Below, one piece after another: positions 7,082-13,406 of a DNA stretch of 13,406 bases (its first letter is position 1; every line of letters starts with the position of its first letter). Position numbers and translations under genes: made by a program. The stretch comes from an uncultured Clostridia bacterium (GTDB lineage: Bacteria; Bacillota; Clostridia; Lachnospirales; CAG-274). The notes under the pieces were generated by a model. The model saw only the letters and a program-made list of their open reading frames with translations. It was not told the DNA's origin and did no database searches. The stretch covers positions 1 to 13,406 of the forward strand of contig CANRCU010000033.1 in assembly GCA_947629215.1 (NCBI GenBank), given 5' to 3'.

Positions 7082-7139
7082 TATCGACAGATAAGACTTA
7101 CACCAAACTCCGAGACAGTATTTTTGAAAGGACACCGAC

Positions 7140-8102
7140 ATGAAAGACAGAATAGCGTTCATCGACAACATAAAGGCACTTCTCATCTTTCTTGTGGTTT
7201 TCGGGCATATTATCGAAAAATCGGGCAACATTGACGGCAAAAATACGATATATACTTTTATATATGCGTTCCATATGCCGCTTTTTATATTTGTTTCGGG
7301 ACTGTTTCACAAGTCGTCCCCAAAGCGCATATCCCGTTTTTTGGTTTTATACTTCGTATATCAGACTGTTTATTGCATTTATGATTCGTATGTTTCGGGA
7401 GAACTTAAAATACAGTATACAACACCGATATGGACTGTATGGTATCTGCTCTCGACAATATTCTGGTACATCGCTGCCGTCCTTATCGACCTTGACGGGC
7501 GCAAAGGTCTGCGAGCAATAGGTATAGCCTTTGCCGTTGCCCTGTTGGCAGGTTTTGAAAAAACCGTAAAATACTATTTGTCTTTATCAAGAACAATAGC
7601 GCTTATGCCTTTTTTTCTCTGCGGCGTTTATGTAAGAAAAAATTTTTTCGACACCTTTGTTTACGGCAGAAAAAAACTGCGCACGATATTGCCTGCGGTC
7701 CTGCCTATGACGATACTGTGCATAGTTATGCTTATACCCGCATCTGTCGGGCTTAGCCGACACTGGCTGTATTATGCTTTGCCTTACGGGTCTTCCGGCG
7801 GCACGGTCTTTACAAGAGCGTTTTTTATGCTCTGCGCTGTTGCATTTTCAATACCGATAATTTTGTGTATGCCCGACAAACATATCCCTGTAATGACCAA
7901 TATCGGCAAAAACACATTTTCAATATATATCCTGCACGGCATTATCATAAATTTTATGAAAGACAACAAGCTGCTTGGCATACTTGTCGGCGGAAAACCG
8001 TTATATGCGCTGATACTTGCCGCAATTACTGTGCTTGCGCTGTCGGGGGATACTGTCGCCCGCATTGCCTCTTTTAATAGAAAATTGACAACAAAGCCGT
8101 GA
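7140..8102 (+). CDS. Membrane acyltransferase, acyltransferase-3 / fucose O-acetylase-like family
   Basis: This is a 320-residue multi-pass membrane protein of the acyltransferase-3 type (PF01757; closest in feel to COG3594 fucose 4-O-acetylase-like proteins). Such enzymes move acetyl or other acyl groups across the membrane onto sugars of exported glycans. Family hallmarks are RIAFIDNIKALLIFLVVFGH near the N-terminus (His23), FHMPLFIFVSG (44-54, His45), WTVWYL (98-103) and GKNTFSIYILHG near residue 260. About ten hydrophobic segments can be counted by eye. It starts at ATG 7140, with AAAGGA 7 bases upstream. It has its own promoter, diverges from ade and lies 92 bases before hslO. No capsule or glycan genes are adjacent, so the acceptor (peptidoglycan, teichoic acid or polysaccharide) is unknown. 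No C-terminal SGNH domain is present, unlike OatA. Confidence 0.85.
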   Translation: MKDRIAFIDNIKALLIFLVVFGHIIEKSGNIDGKNTIYTFIYAFHMPLFIFVSGLFHKSSPKRISRFLVLYFVYQTVYCIYDSYVSGELKIQYTTPIWTVWYLLSTIFWYIAAVLIDLDGRKGLRAIGIAFAVALLAGFEKTVKYYLSLSRTIALMPFFLCGVYVRKNFFDTFVYGRKKLRTILPAVLPMTILCIVMLIPASVGLSRHWLYYALPYGSSGGTVFTRAFFMLCAVAFSIPIILCMPDKHIPVMTNIGKNTFSIYILHGIIINFMKDNKLLGILVGGKPLYALILAAITVLALSGDTVARIASFNRKLTTKP

Positions 8103-8109
8103 AAATACA

Positions 8110-8138
8110 TTGTAATCCGCATAAATTTGTGATATACT
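8110..8138 (+). promoter_or_regulatory. Sigma-A-type promoter of the hslO operon
   Basis: TTGTAA (8110-8115), a 17-base spacer and TATACT (8133-8138) preceded by TGTGA, an extended -10. It starts 8 bases after the acyltransferase stop. The predicted leader is about 50 bases and includes the dyad at 8153-8170. Confidence 0.55.
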
Positions 8139-8152
8139 GTTTTTAATATATT

Positions 8153-8170
8153 CCGATAAAAATTTATCGG
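8153..8170 (+). promoter_or_regulatory. Inverted repeat in the hslO leader
   Basis: CCGATAAA (8153-8160) and TTTATCGG (8163-8170) form an 8-bp dyad with only two bases between, so as RNA it would be a 7-bp stem with a 4-base loop. It sits between the predicted -10 box and the hslO ribosome binding site and ends 24 bases before the start codon. There is no T-run after it on the plus strand, so it is unlikely to be a terminator for the upstream gene. It does not match the CIRCE heat-shock operator. It could be an operator, an mRNA 5' stabiliser or a translational element. Confidence 0.4.
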
Positions 8171-8194
8171 GCATTCCCAAGAAAGGACAGAATT

Positions 8195-9064
8195 ATGAAC
8201 GATCATATATTAAGAGCCACTTTCGGCGATGACAGCGGCAGGATATTTGTAGCCGATACAAAAAATACCGTAAACCGCGCTTTTGAATATCACAAAACTT
8301 CCCCCGTAATGACGGCTGCGCTTGGCAGAACGCTTACAGGCGCAGCTATCATGGGCAGTATGCTCAAAAACGACGGCGACCTTATGACTGTGACCATAAA
8401 AGGCGACGGTCCTGCGCGCGGACTTACCGTAACGGCGGACAGTCACGCAAGAGTAAAAGGTTACGCCTATGAGCCGTATGTGGATATACCGCTAAAGCCA
8501 AACGGCAAACTTGATGTTGCGGGCGCTCTCGGTCACGGTACGATGACCGTTATAAAAGATATGGGGCTGAAGGAGCCTTATATAGGTCAGATACCGCTTG
8601 TCAGCGGAGAGATCGCAGAGGATTTGACCTATTATTTCGCAAAAAGCGAACAGATACCCTCGGCAGTTGCTCTCGGGGTCTTGGTCGACCGCGACTATAC
8701 CGTAAAACAATCTGGCGGATTTATAATACAGCTTATGCCGTCTGCGCCCGATGAGATAGCAGACAGGCTGGAGGAAAAATTACGCACATTGAAAAGCGTT
8801 ACCTCAATGCTTGAAAGCGGCATGAACTGCGAAGATATATTGAATGAAACAGTCGGCGATATGCAGCCGAAAATAACCGACATAATACCCGTTGAATATT
8901 ATTGTGGCTGTTCGCGTGAAAGAGTTGAAAAAGCGCTTATTTCAACGGGACGGGCGGAGATCGAAAATATACTTGAAGAGGACGGGGAGGCAACTTTGCA
9001 CTGTCATTTCTGCAATAAAGATTATCATTTTGACGAAAACGACCTGCGACGTATACTGCAATGA
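8195..9064 (+). CDS. hslO: Redox-regulated molecular chaperone Hsp33
   Basis: Hsp33 is a cytoplasmic holdase that is inactive while its four cysteines bind Zn2+. Oxidation together with unfolding activates it to protect proteins from aggregation. The 289-residue product has the family N-terminal core and the complete redox switch: Cys237-X-Cys239, 30 residues, then Cys270-X2-Cys273 (CGC ... CHFC), the same spacing as in E. coli. It starts at ATG 8195 with AAAGGA 7 bases upstream. The stop TGA (9062-9064) overlaps the hemW ATG in an ATGA, indicating translational coupling. It is the first gene of the plus-strand run continuing to ligA. Confidence 0.96.
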   Translation: MNDHILRATFGDDSGRIFVADTKNTVNRAFEYHKTSPVMTAALGRTLTGAAIMGSMLKNDGDLMTVTIKGDGPARGLTVTADSHARVKGYAYEPYVDIPLKPNGKLDVAGALGHGTMTVIKDMGLKEPYIGQIPLVSGEIAEDLTYYFAKSEQIPSAVALGVLVDRDYTVKQSGGFIIQLMPSAPDEIADRLEEKLRTLKSVTSMLESGMNCEDILNETVGDMQPKITDIIPVEYYCGCSRERVEKALISTGRAEIENILEEDGEATLHCHFCNKDYHFDENDLRRILQ

Positions 9065-10149
9065 AAACATTAAGTCTTTATATACATCTGCCTTTTTGCA
9101 TAAAAAAATGCGCATATTGCGATTTTTTAAGTTTCCCTCGGTTCGAGCTTTTACGGGATTATATGTCCGCTCTTAAACAAGAAATATCGGCATTTGAAAC
9201 AAAGTCGGAAATTATGTCCGTTTTTATTGGCGGAGGCACTCCGAGCGCCGTGTCCGCAGATAATATTTACGATATAATGCAGCTTATCGCGCGTAAATTC
9301 CGTCTTGCGGATAATTGTGAGATAACAATAGAAGCAAACCCCGGCACTCTTAACAATGATAAGCTCAAAATATACAAAAATTCAGGCATAAACCGTCTGA
9401 GCATGGGCATACAAAGCCTTGACAATAAAATGCTGTCTGCGCTTGGCAGAATACACGACAGCGGCACTGCGCTTAAAAGCTATGAGCTTGCAAGAAAATA
9501 TTTTGACAATATAAATACCGACCTTATGTTTGCGCTGCCCGGTCAAAGCTTGGAAATATGGCTTGATACTCTTAAAAATATCATCGCTCTGAACCCCGAA
9601 CATATATCGGCTTACAGCCTTATTATAGAAGAAGGCACTCCGTTTTATGAAAAATACGAACCTGTCGACGAGATACTCGATAGGGAAATGTATTATCTTG
9701 CAAGAGATATGCTTGAAGAAAATGGATACAGACAATATGAAATATCCAATTTCGCCAAGCCCGACCATGAATGCAGACACAACCTTGTATATTGGAAGGG
9801 CGGAGATTACAAGGGTTTCGGCATAGGTGCGGCAAGTCTTTGGGGCAATGAAAGGCTCAAAAATACCGAAAACATCGGCAAATATCTGAGCGGTGTTACC
9901 GTAGCCGAGCGTACGGTGCTTGACCAAACGGAACAAATGCAGGAGTTTGTAATGTTGGGGCTGAGGTGTACCAAAGGCATAGAATCCGAAGATTTTTATA
10001 CAAGATTCGGAGAAAATATTTTTGAACGTTTCGGAGAAATATTCAAAAAACACGAAAATACGGGGCTGCTTGAGATAAGCGGAGGAAATATACGTCTGAC
10101 AAAAAAAGGCGTAGACTTATCCAATATGGTATTTGTCGATTTTGTCTGA
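9061..10149 (+). CDS. hemW: Radical SAM heme chaperone HemW (HemN-like)
   Basis: This is a 362-residue radical SAM protein of the HemN/HemW group. The iron-sulfur cluster motif is CIKKCAYC (Cys13, Cys17, Cys20) in the context YIHLPFC, followed by IGGGTPS (SAM-binding, 56-62) and NRLSMGIQS. Later come DLMFALPGQS and a HemW-type C-terminal domain (MQEFVMLGLR). The cysteine motif is CxxxCxxC followed by Asp-Phe; true coproporphyrinogen dehydrogenases (HemN) carry one more Cys two residues on, so HemW, a heme-transfer chaperone, is preferred. Genomes often label it oxygen-independent coproporphyrinogen oxidase. ATG 9061 overlaps the hslO stop, with no strong Shine-Dalgarno of its own, consistent with coupling. 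No heme-synthesis gene is in the window, so its client is unknown. Confidence 0.92.
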   Translation: MKTLSLYIHLPFCIKKCAYCDFLSFPRFELLRDYMSALKQEISAFETKSEIMSVFIGGGTPSAVSADNIYDIMQLIARKFRLADNCEITIEANPGTLNNDKLKIYKNSGINRLSMGIQSLDNKMLSALGRIHDSGTALKSYELARKYFDNINTDLMFALPGQSLEIWLDTLKNIIALNPEHISAYSLIIEEGTPFYEKYEPVDEILDREMYYLARDMLEENGYRQYEISNFAKPDHECRHNLVYWKGGDYKGFGIGAASLWGNERLKNTENIGKYLSGVTVAERTVLDQTEQMQEFVMLGLRCTKGIESEDFYTRFGENIFERFGEIFKKHENTGLLEISGGNIRLTKKGVDLSNMVFVDFV

Positions 10150-10199
10150 ACGGCAAAAACCGGCTCCGATATTAAATATATACGAAAGGACTGATAGCC

Positions 10200-10535
10200 T
10201 TGAAAAAAACCGTTTTATCCGCTGCAAATTTTCATTTGCACAAACACTACTACAACGAGGACGACTTTGCCGCTCTGCCGGCAGATGTAAAAAAAGAAGT
10301 AAAACAGATTGTTATTTATATTGCCGAAAAAGTCAGGGGTACTGCCTGTGTCGGCTTTTATGAGGATGGCAACGTCTATATAGAGTCGTGCGCCGACGAA
10401 GGCGATCTTGATTACGACCCTATCGGCGCAAAACTTGAAATTGACCGTATGGCTAAAAAACGCAGGCAATTCTTTAACGCCCTGAGCGTATGGTACAAAG
10501 TTTTCAGACTTGGCGGAAAGGGTCTTAAATTGTGA
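10200..10535 (+). CDS. Small acidic conserved protein (DUF6145-like) upstream of dusB
   Basis: This is a 111-residue soluble protein. It begins at TTG 10200; no in-frame ATG lies near the start, and AAAGGA (10185-10190) is 9 bases upstream. It opens with a short strand (KTVLSAANFH), then a helix with NEDDFAALPADVKKEVKQIV and two strands around GTACVGFYEDGNVYI. Next comes an acidic DEGDLDYDPIGAKL motif and a C-terminal helix ending WYKVFRLGGKGLKL. From memory this resembles a family of unknown function (DUF6145) that I associate with Clostridia; I could not check this. It lies 50 bases after hemW, and its TGA overlaps the dusB GTG by 4 bases (GTGA), so production is probably tied to dusB. No catalytic residues can be recognised. 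Confidence 0.75.
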   Translation: MKKTVLSAANFHLHKHYYNEDDFAALPADVKKEVKQIVIYIAEKVRGTACVGFYEDGNVYIESCADEGDLDYDPIGAKLEIDRMAKKRRQFFNALSVWYKVFRLGGKGLKL

Positions 10536-11506
10536 AAATAGGCAGTATAGAACCCGAAAACAATGTCTTTCTTGCGCCTATGGCAGGTATAACCGACGCG
10601 GTATTCCGACTTTTATGCAAGGAAATGCAGGCAGGTATCGTCTGGTCGGAGATGGTCAGCGCCAAAGGTATGAGCCATAATAACCAAAACACAAAAAAAA
10701 TGCTCTTTGTGTCCGAAAACGAACATCCCGCCGCCGTACAGCTTTTCGGCAGTGACCCCGAGATAATGGGGCGTATGGCGAAAGAATTGAATGCTTACGG
10801 CGAAATAGATATTCTTGATATAAATATGGGCTGCCCTGCGCCAAAGATAGTGAAAAACGGCGAGGGTTCGGCTTTATCGCTCGACCCTGAGCTTGCGGGC
10901 AGGATAATATATGCTGTCGCATCAAATTCGGACAAGCCCGTTACGGTCAAAATACGAAAGGGCTTTGACAGCAAACATATAAACGCCGTTGAAATGGCAA
11001 AAACTGCCGAACAAAACGGCGCTGCCGCGGTAACGCTGCACGGTCGCACGCGCGAAGAGTATTACAGCGGAAAAGCCGATTGGGATATTATCGGCGAGGT
11101 AAAGTCCTCTCTCAAAAAAATACCGCTTATCGGCAACGGCGATATTTTTACACCCGAGGACGCAAAAAAAATGCTTGAATATACAAACTGCGATGCGGTA
11201 ATGATAGGAAGGGGCGCTCAGGGCAACCCGTGGATATTCAAACGCACCGTTCACTATTTGAAAAGCGGCGAACTTCTGCCCGAACCGACCTTAAACGAGC
11301 GTATCGCAACTGCAAGACGTCACCTTAAAATGCTTGTCGGTTATAAAGGCGAACGAATAGGCGTATGCGAAATGCGAAAACACATCGGTTGGTATCTCAA
11401 AGGTCTGCCGCACAGCGCAGAAATGCGAGTTGAGGTAAATTCTACCACGGGATCTGAAAATATGGACGCTTTGCTTTGTAAATATGCCGCAGGCAAAAAT
11501 GTATAA
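10532..11506 (+). CDS. dusB: tRNA-dihydrouridine synthase B
   Basis: Dus enzymes are FMN-dependent and reduce specific uridines in tRNA to dihydrouridine using NADPH. The 324-residue product has the FMN-barrel start FLAPMAGITDAVFR (13-26), the catalytic cysteine motif INMGCPAPKI (Cys101), VTVKIRKG (Lys140), TLHGRTREEYYSGKADW (168-184, His170), IGNGDIF (200-206) and IGRGAQGNPWIF (225-236). The helical tRNA-binding domain follows, with MRKHIGWYLKG. This pattern is the DusB subgroup common in Firmicutes. It starts at GTG 10532, overlapping the previous stop, with AAAGGG about 9 bases upstream. It ends 14 bases before ligA. Confidence 0.94.
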   Translation: MKIGSIEPENNVFLAPMAGITDAVFRLLCKEMQAGIVWSEMVSAKGMSHNNQNTKKMLFVSENEHPAAVQLFGSDPEIMGRMAKELNAYGEIDILDINMGCPAPKIVKNGEGSALSLDPELAGRIIYAVASNSDKPVTVKIRKGFDSKHINAVEMAKTAEQNGAAAVTLHGRTREEYYSGKADWDIIGEVKSSLKKIPLIGNGDIFTPEDAKKMLEYTNCDAVMIGRGAQGNPWIFKRTVHYLKSGELLPEPTLNERIATARRHLKMLVGYKGERIGVCEMRKHIGWYLKGLPHSAEMRVEVNSTTGSENMDALLCKYAAGKNV

Positions 11507-11520
11507 AAGGAGAACGGAAC

Positions 11521-13406
11521 ATGGAACGAATGAAAGAGCTGATCGCGCTGCTGAATGAGGCTTCAAAAGCATATTATCAGCAAGATAAGGAAATTATGAG
11601 CGATAAGGAATACGACGCCTTGTATGACGAGCTGTGTGCACTTGAAACGGAAACGGGTATAACGCTTTCCGACAGCCCGACGCAAAATGTCGGCTACCGG
11701 GTTCTCAGCGAGCTTACAAAGGTCGAACACCCGTCGCCGATGCTTTCCCTCGACAAAACAAAGGATACCGCCAAGCTTGCCGATTTTTTAGGTGATAAAA
11801 CAGGGCTTTTGTCGTATAAAATGGACGGTCTGACGGTCGTGCTGACATATGCGGACGGCGAACTCAAACAGGCACTCACACGCGGGAACGGCACTATCGG
11901 CGAGGACATCACGCATAATGCGCGCACTTTCAAAAATATCCCCTTAAAACTTGATTTTAAAGGCGAACTTGTTCTGCGCGGAGAAGCGGTCATCTCTTTT
12001 AAGGATTTTGAACGTATAAACGAAAGGCTTGAACCCGAAGACGAATACAAAAACCCGCGCAACCTTTGCAGCGGAACCGTGCGTCAGCTCAACAGCAAAG
12101 TCTGTGCGGAAAGAAATGTCTGTTTTACAGCCTTTTCGCTTGTAAATGCCGAAAACATGACATTTTCAAAAAAATCCGACGGTATGGCTTGGCTTGATTC
12201 AAAAGGGTTTCAGACCGTCAAGCGAAAATTTGTCAATGCGGAAAATGTTGCCGAAAAAGTGCTTGAATTTGAAAAAGAAATACCCGACTATCCTTTCGGA
12301 ACGGACGGTCTTGTACTGACCTTTGATGATATTGCATATTCGCAAAGCTTGGGTACGACGGCAAAATTCCCGAAGGATTCCATTGCGTTCAAATGGGCTG
12401 ACGAAACAGCGCAGACAACCTTACGGCGTATCGAATGGAACACCTCGCGCACGGGGCTTATAAACCCTATCGCCGTGTTCGATCCCGTCGAGCTGGAGGG
12501 GACGACTGTCGAGCGCGCAAGTCTGCACAATGTAAGTATTGTAAAAAATCTGAAACTTGGCATAGGCGACACGATAACCGTTTACAAAGCGAATATGATA
12601 ATACCGCAGGTAGCGGAAAATCTGACTGAAAGCGATTCTGCCGAGATACCCGAACAATGCCCCGTTTGCGGAGGCAAGACCGAAATTGTCAGTCTGCGTG
12701 ACGGAGCGGCTTTAAAATGCACCTACCCTCAATGCAAAGCAAAAAAAATACAAGGGTTTACGCATTTTGTCAGCCGTGATGCCATGAATATAGAGGGACT
12801 GTCCGAAAATACACTTGAAAAATTTTCGGAAATGGGGCTGTTGGAAGATTTTTCGGATATATATGCACTTTATGCGCACAAAGACGAAATAGTCAATACG
12901 GAGGGATTTGGCATCAAGTCTTTTGAAAAAATGACCGATGCAATAGAAAAGAGCAAAAAAGTCGATCTGCCAAACTTTATTTATGCGTTGGGCATAGAAA
13001 ATGTGGGGCTTGGCAATGCAAAACTACTGTGTCGATATTTTGACAACGACCTTGACTCTATAATGAACGCAAGCCCCGAAGAGCTGACATCCATTGATGG
13101 TTTCGGGGATATTATAGCCGAATCCGCCGCAAGGTATTTTCATGACAAAAAAAACATCGGGCTGATACAAAAACTGCGTGATATTCTCACCTTTGACATA
13201 CCCGTAAGCACCGCCGACGAGCTGCCGCTCAAAGGCAAAACGTTTGTTATAACGGGTAATGTACACATTTTCAAAAACCGAAAAGAACTTCAGGCAAAAA
13301 TAGAAGAATTAGGTGGTAAAACAACGGGGAGCGTTTCTGCAAAAACCGATCATCTTATCAATAATAATGTGACCTCTGCAAGCTCCAGAATCAAAAAAGC
13401 AACGGA
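11521..13406 (+). CDS. ligA: NAD+-dependent DNA ligase LigA, 3' end cut by the window
   Basis: LigA seals nicks in duplex DNA during replication and repair, using NAD+ to adenylate its lysine. It starts at ATG 11521 with AAAGGAG 8 bases upstream, 14 bases after dusB, and is open to the right edge (628 codons visible of perhaps 650). Visible parts are the NAD-binding Ia segment (AYYQQDKEIMSDKEYD, 17-32), nucleotidyl motif KMDG (Lys100), TRGNGTIGED (120-129), LRGEA (152-156), NPRNLCSGTVRQLN (178-191), TDGLVLTFDD (261-270) and AFKW (289-292). The OB fold follows, then a Cys4 zinc finger (Cys380, 383, 400, 405) and helix-hairpin-helix repeats (about 415-545). The start of a BRCT domain (KGKTFVITGN, from 571) ends at the edge. 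KMDG where KLDG is common, and KANMIIPQV in the OB fold, depart from textbook sequences, but all key residues are present. Confidence 0.95.
   Translation, partial: MERMKELIALLNEASKAYYQQDKEIMSDKEYDALYDELCALETETGITLSDSPTQNVGYRVLSELTKVEHPSPMLSLDKTKDTAKLADFLGDKTGLLSYKMDGLTVVLTYADGELKQALTRGNGTIGEDITHNARTFKNIPLKLDFKGELVLRGEAVISFKDFERINERLEPEDEYKNPRNLCSGTVRQLNSKVCAERNVCFTAFSLVNAENMTFSKKSDGMAWLDSKGFQTVKRKFVNAENVAEKVLEFEKEIPDYPFGTDGLVLTFDDIAYSQSLGTTAKFPKDSIAFKWADETAQTTLRRIEWNTSRTGLINPIAVFDPVELEGTTVERASLHNVSIVKNLKLGIGDTITVYKANMIIPQVAENLTESDSAEIPEQCPVCGGKTEIVSLRDGAALKCTYPQCKAKKIQGFTHFVSRDAMNIEGLSENTLEKFSEMGLLEDFSDIYALYAHKDEIVNTEGFGIKSFEKMTDAIEKSKKVDLPNFIYALGIENVGLGNAKLLCRYFDNDLDSIMNASPEELTSIDGFGDIIAESAARYFHDKKNIGLIQKLRDILTFDIPVSTADELPLKGKTFVITGNVHIFKNRKELQAKIEELGGKTTGSVSAKTDHLINNNVTSASSRIKKAT

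Noticed and set aside
5622..7094. Long open frame (490 codons) on the plus strand opposite ade
   Set aside because: It lies antisense to a complete, well-supported adenine deaminase, is rich in Cys, His, Arg and aromatic residues as expected of a shadow frame, and matches no family pattern. The opening is a by-product of ade codon usage.
8153..8170. The hslO-leader dyad as a terminator for the acyltransferase gene
   Set aside because: No T-run follows it on the plus strand, and it lies downstream of the predicted hslO promoter.
9382..10053. 223-codon minus-strand frame opposite hemW
   Set aside because: It is antisense to the conserved radical SAM protein, with biased shadow composition and no supporting ribosome binding site or homology.
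10150..10199. Possible promoter or hairpin in the gap between hemW and the small protein
   Set aside because: Only a 3-4 bp stem and weak AT-rich boxes are visible; nothing stands out beyond the ribosome binding site.
1..13406. Defence system, prophage, insertion sequence or CRISPR array
   Set aside because: Every long gene belongs to a housekeeping or common membrane family; no direct-repeat array, transposase, integrase, nuclease or target-site duplication was seen.

Overview
The window looks like chromosomal housekeeping DNA from an anaerobic Firmicute, most likely a Clostridia-class gut-type bacterium. The clues are strong AAAGGA/GGAGG-type ribosome binding sites, TG-extended -10 promoters, heavy use of ATA for isoleucine, moderate GC content, a clostridial-style LigA, and a small protein (between hemW and dusB) resembling one I associate with Clostridia. 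I cannot name a genus. I see no mobile element, CRISPR array, tRNA or rRNA, and no gene-free stretch longer than 300 bases.

Left part (1-7000), mostly minus strand. The left edge holds a small plus-strand ribbon-helix-helix gene that may be cut by the window. It converges on glmU (UDP-GlcNAc synthesis for the cell wall), and a hairpin with a U-tract on the glmU strand lies between them. Divergent from glmU is a lone plus-strand zinc-type ABC substrate-binding lipoprotein. It converges on a minus-strand cluster argF - 154-aa membrane protein - trpS. In that cluster the membrane protein starts 4 bases after the argF stop, from a Shine-Dalgarno embedded in the end of argF. Upstream of argF, on the same strand, is adenine deaminase (purine salvage).

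Right part (7140-13406), all plus strand. A multi-pass acyltransferase (acyltransferase-3/fucose O-acetylase type) diverges from ade. It is followed by a tight run: hslO (Hsp33 redox chaperone), hemW (radical SAM heme chaperone), a small acidic conserved protein, dusB (tRNA-dihydrouridine synthase) and ligA (NAD+ DNA ligase, cut by the right edge). Two joins overlap by 4 bases (ATGA between hslO and hemW, GTGA between the small protein and dusB), so hslO through ligA is probably one transcript covering protein quality control, cofactor handling, tRNA modification and DNA joining.

Six sigma-A-type promoters can be read in the intergenic gaps, and five share a TRTGN extension before the -10 box. 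I did not find a convincing novel system. The least explained items are the membrane protein inside the argF-trpS cluster, the small protein coupled to dusB, the orphan zinc-binding lipoprotein, and a dyad in the hslO leader.
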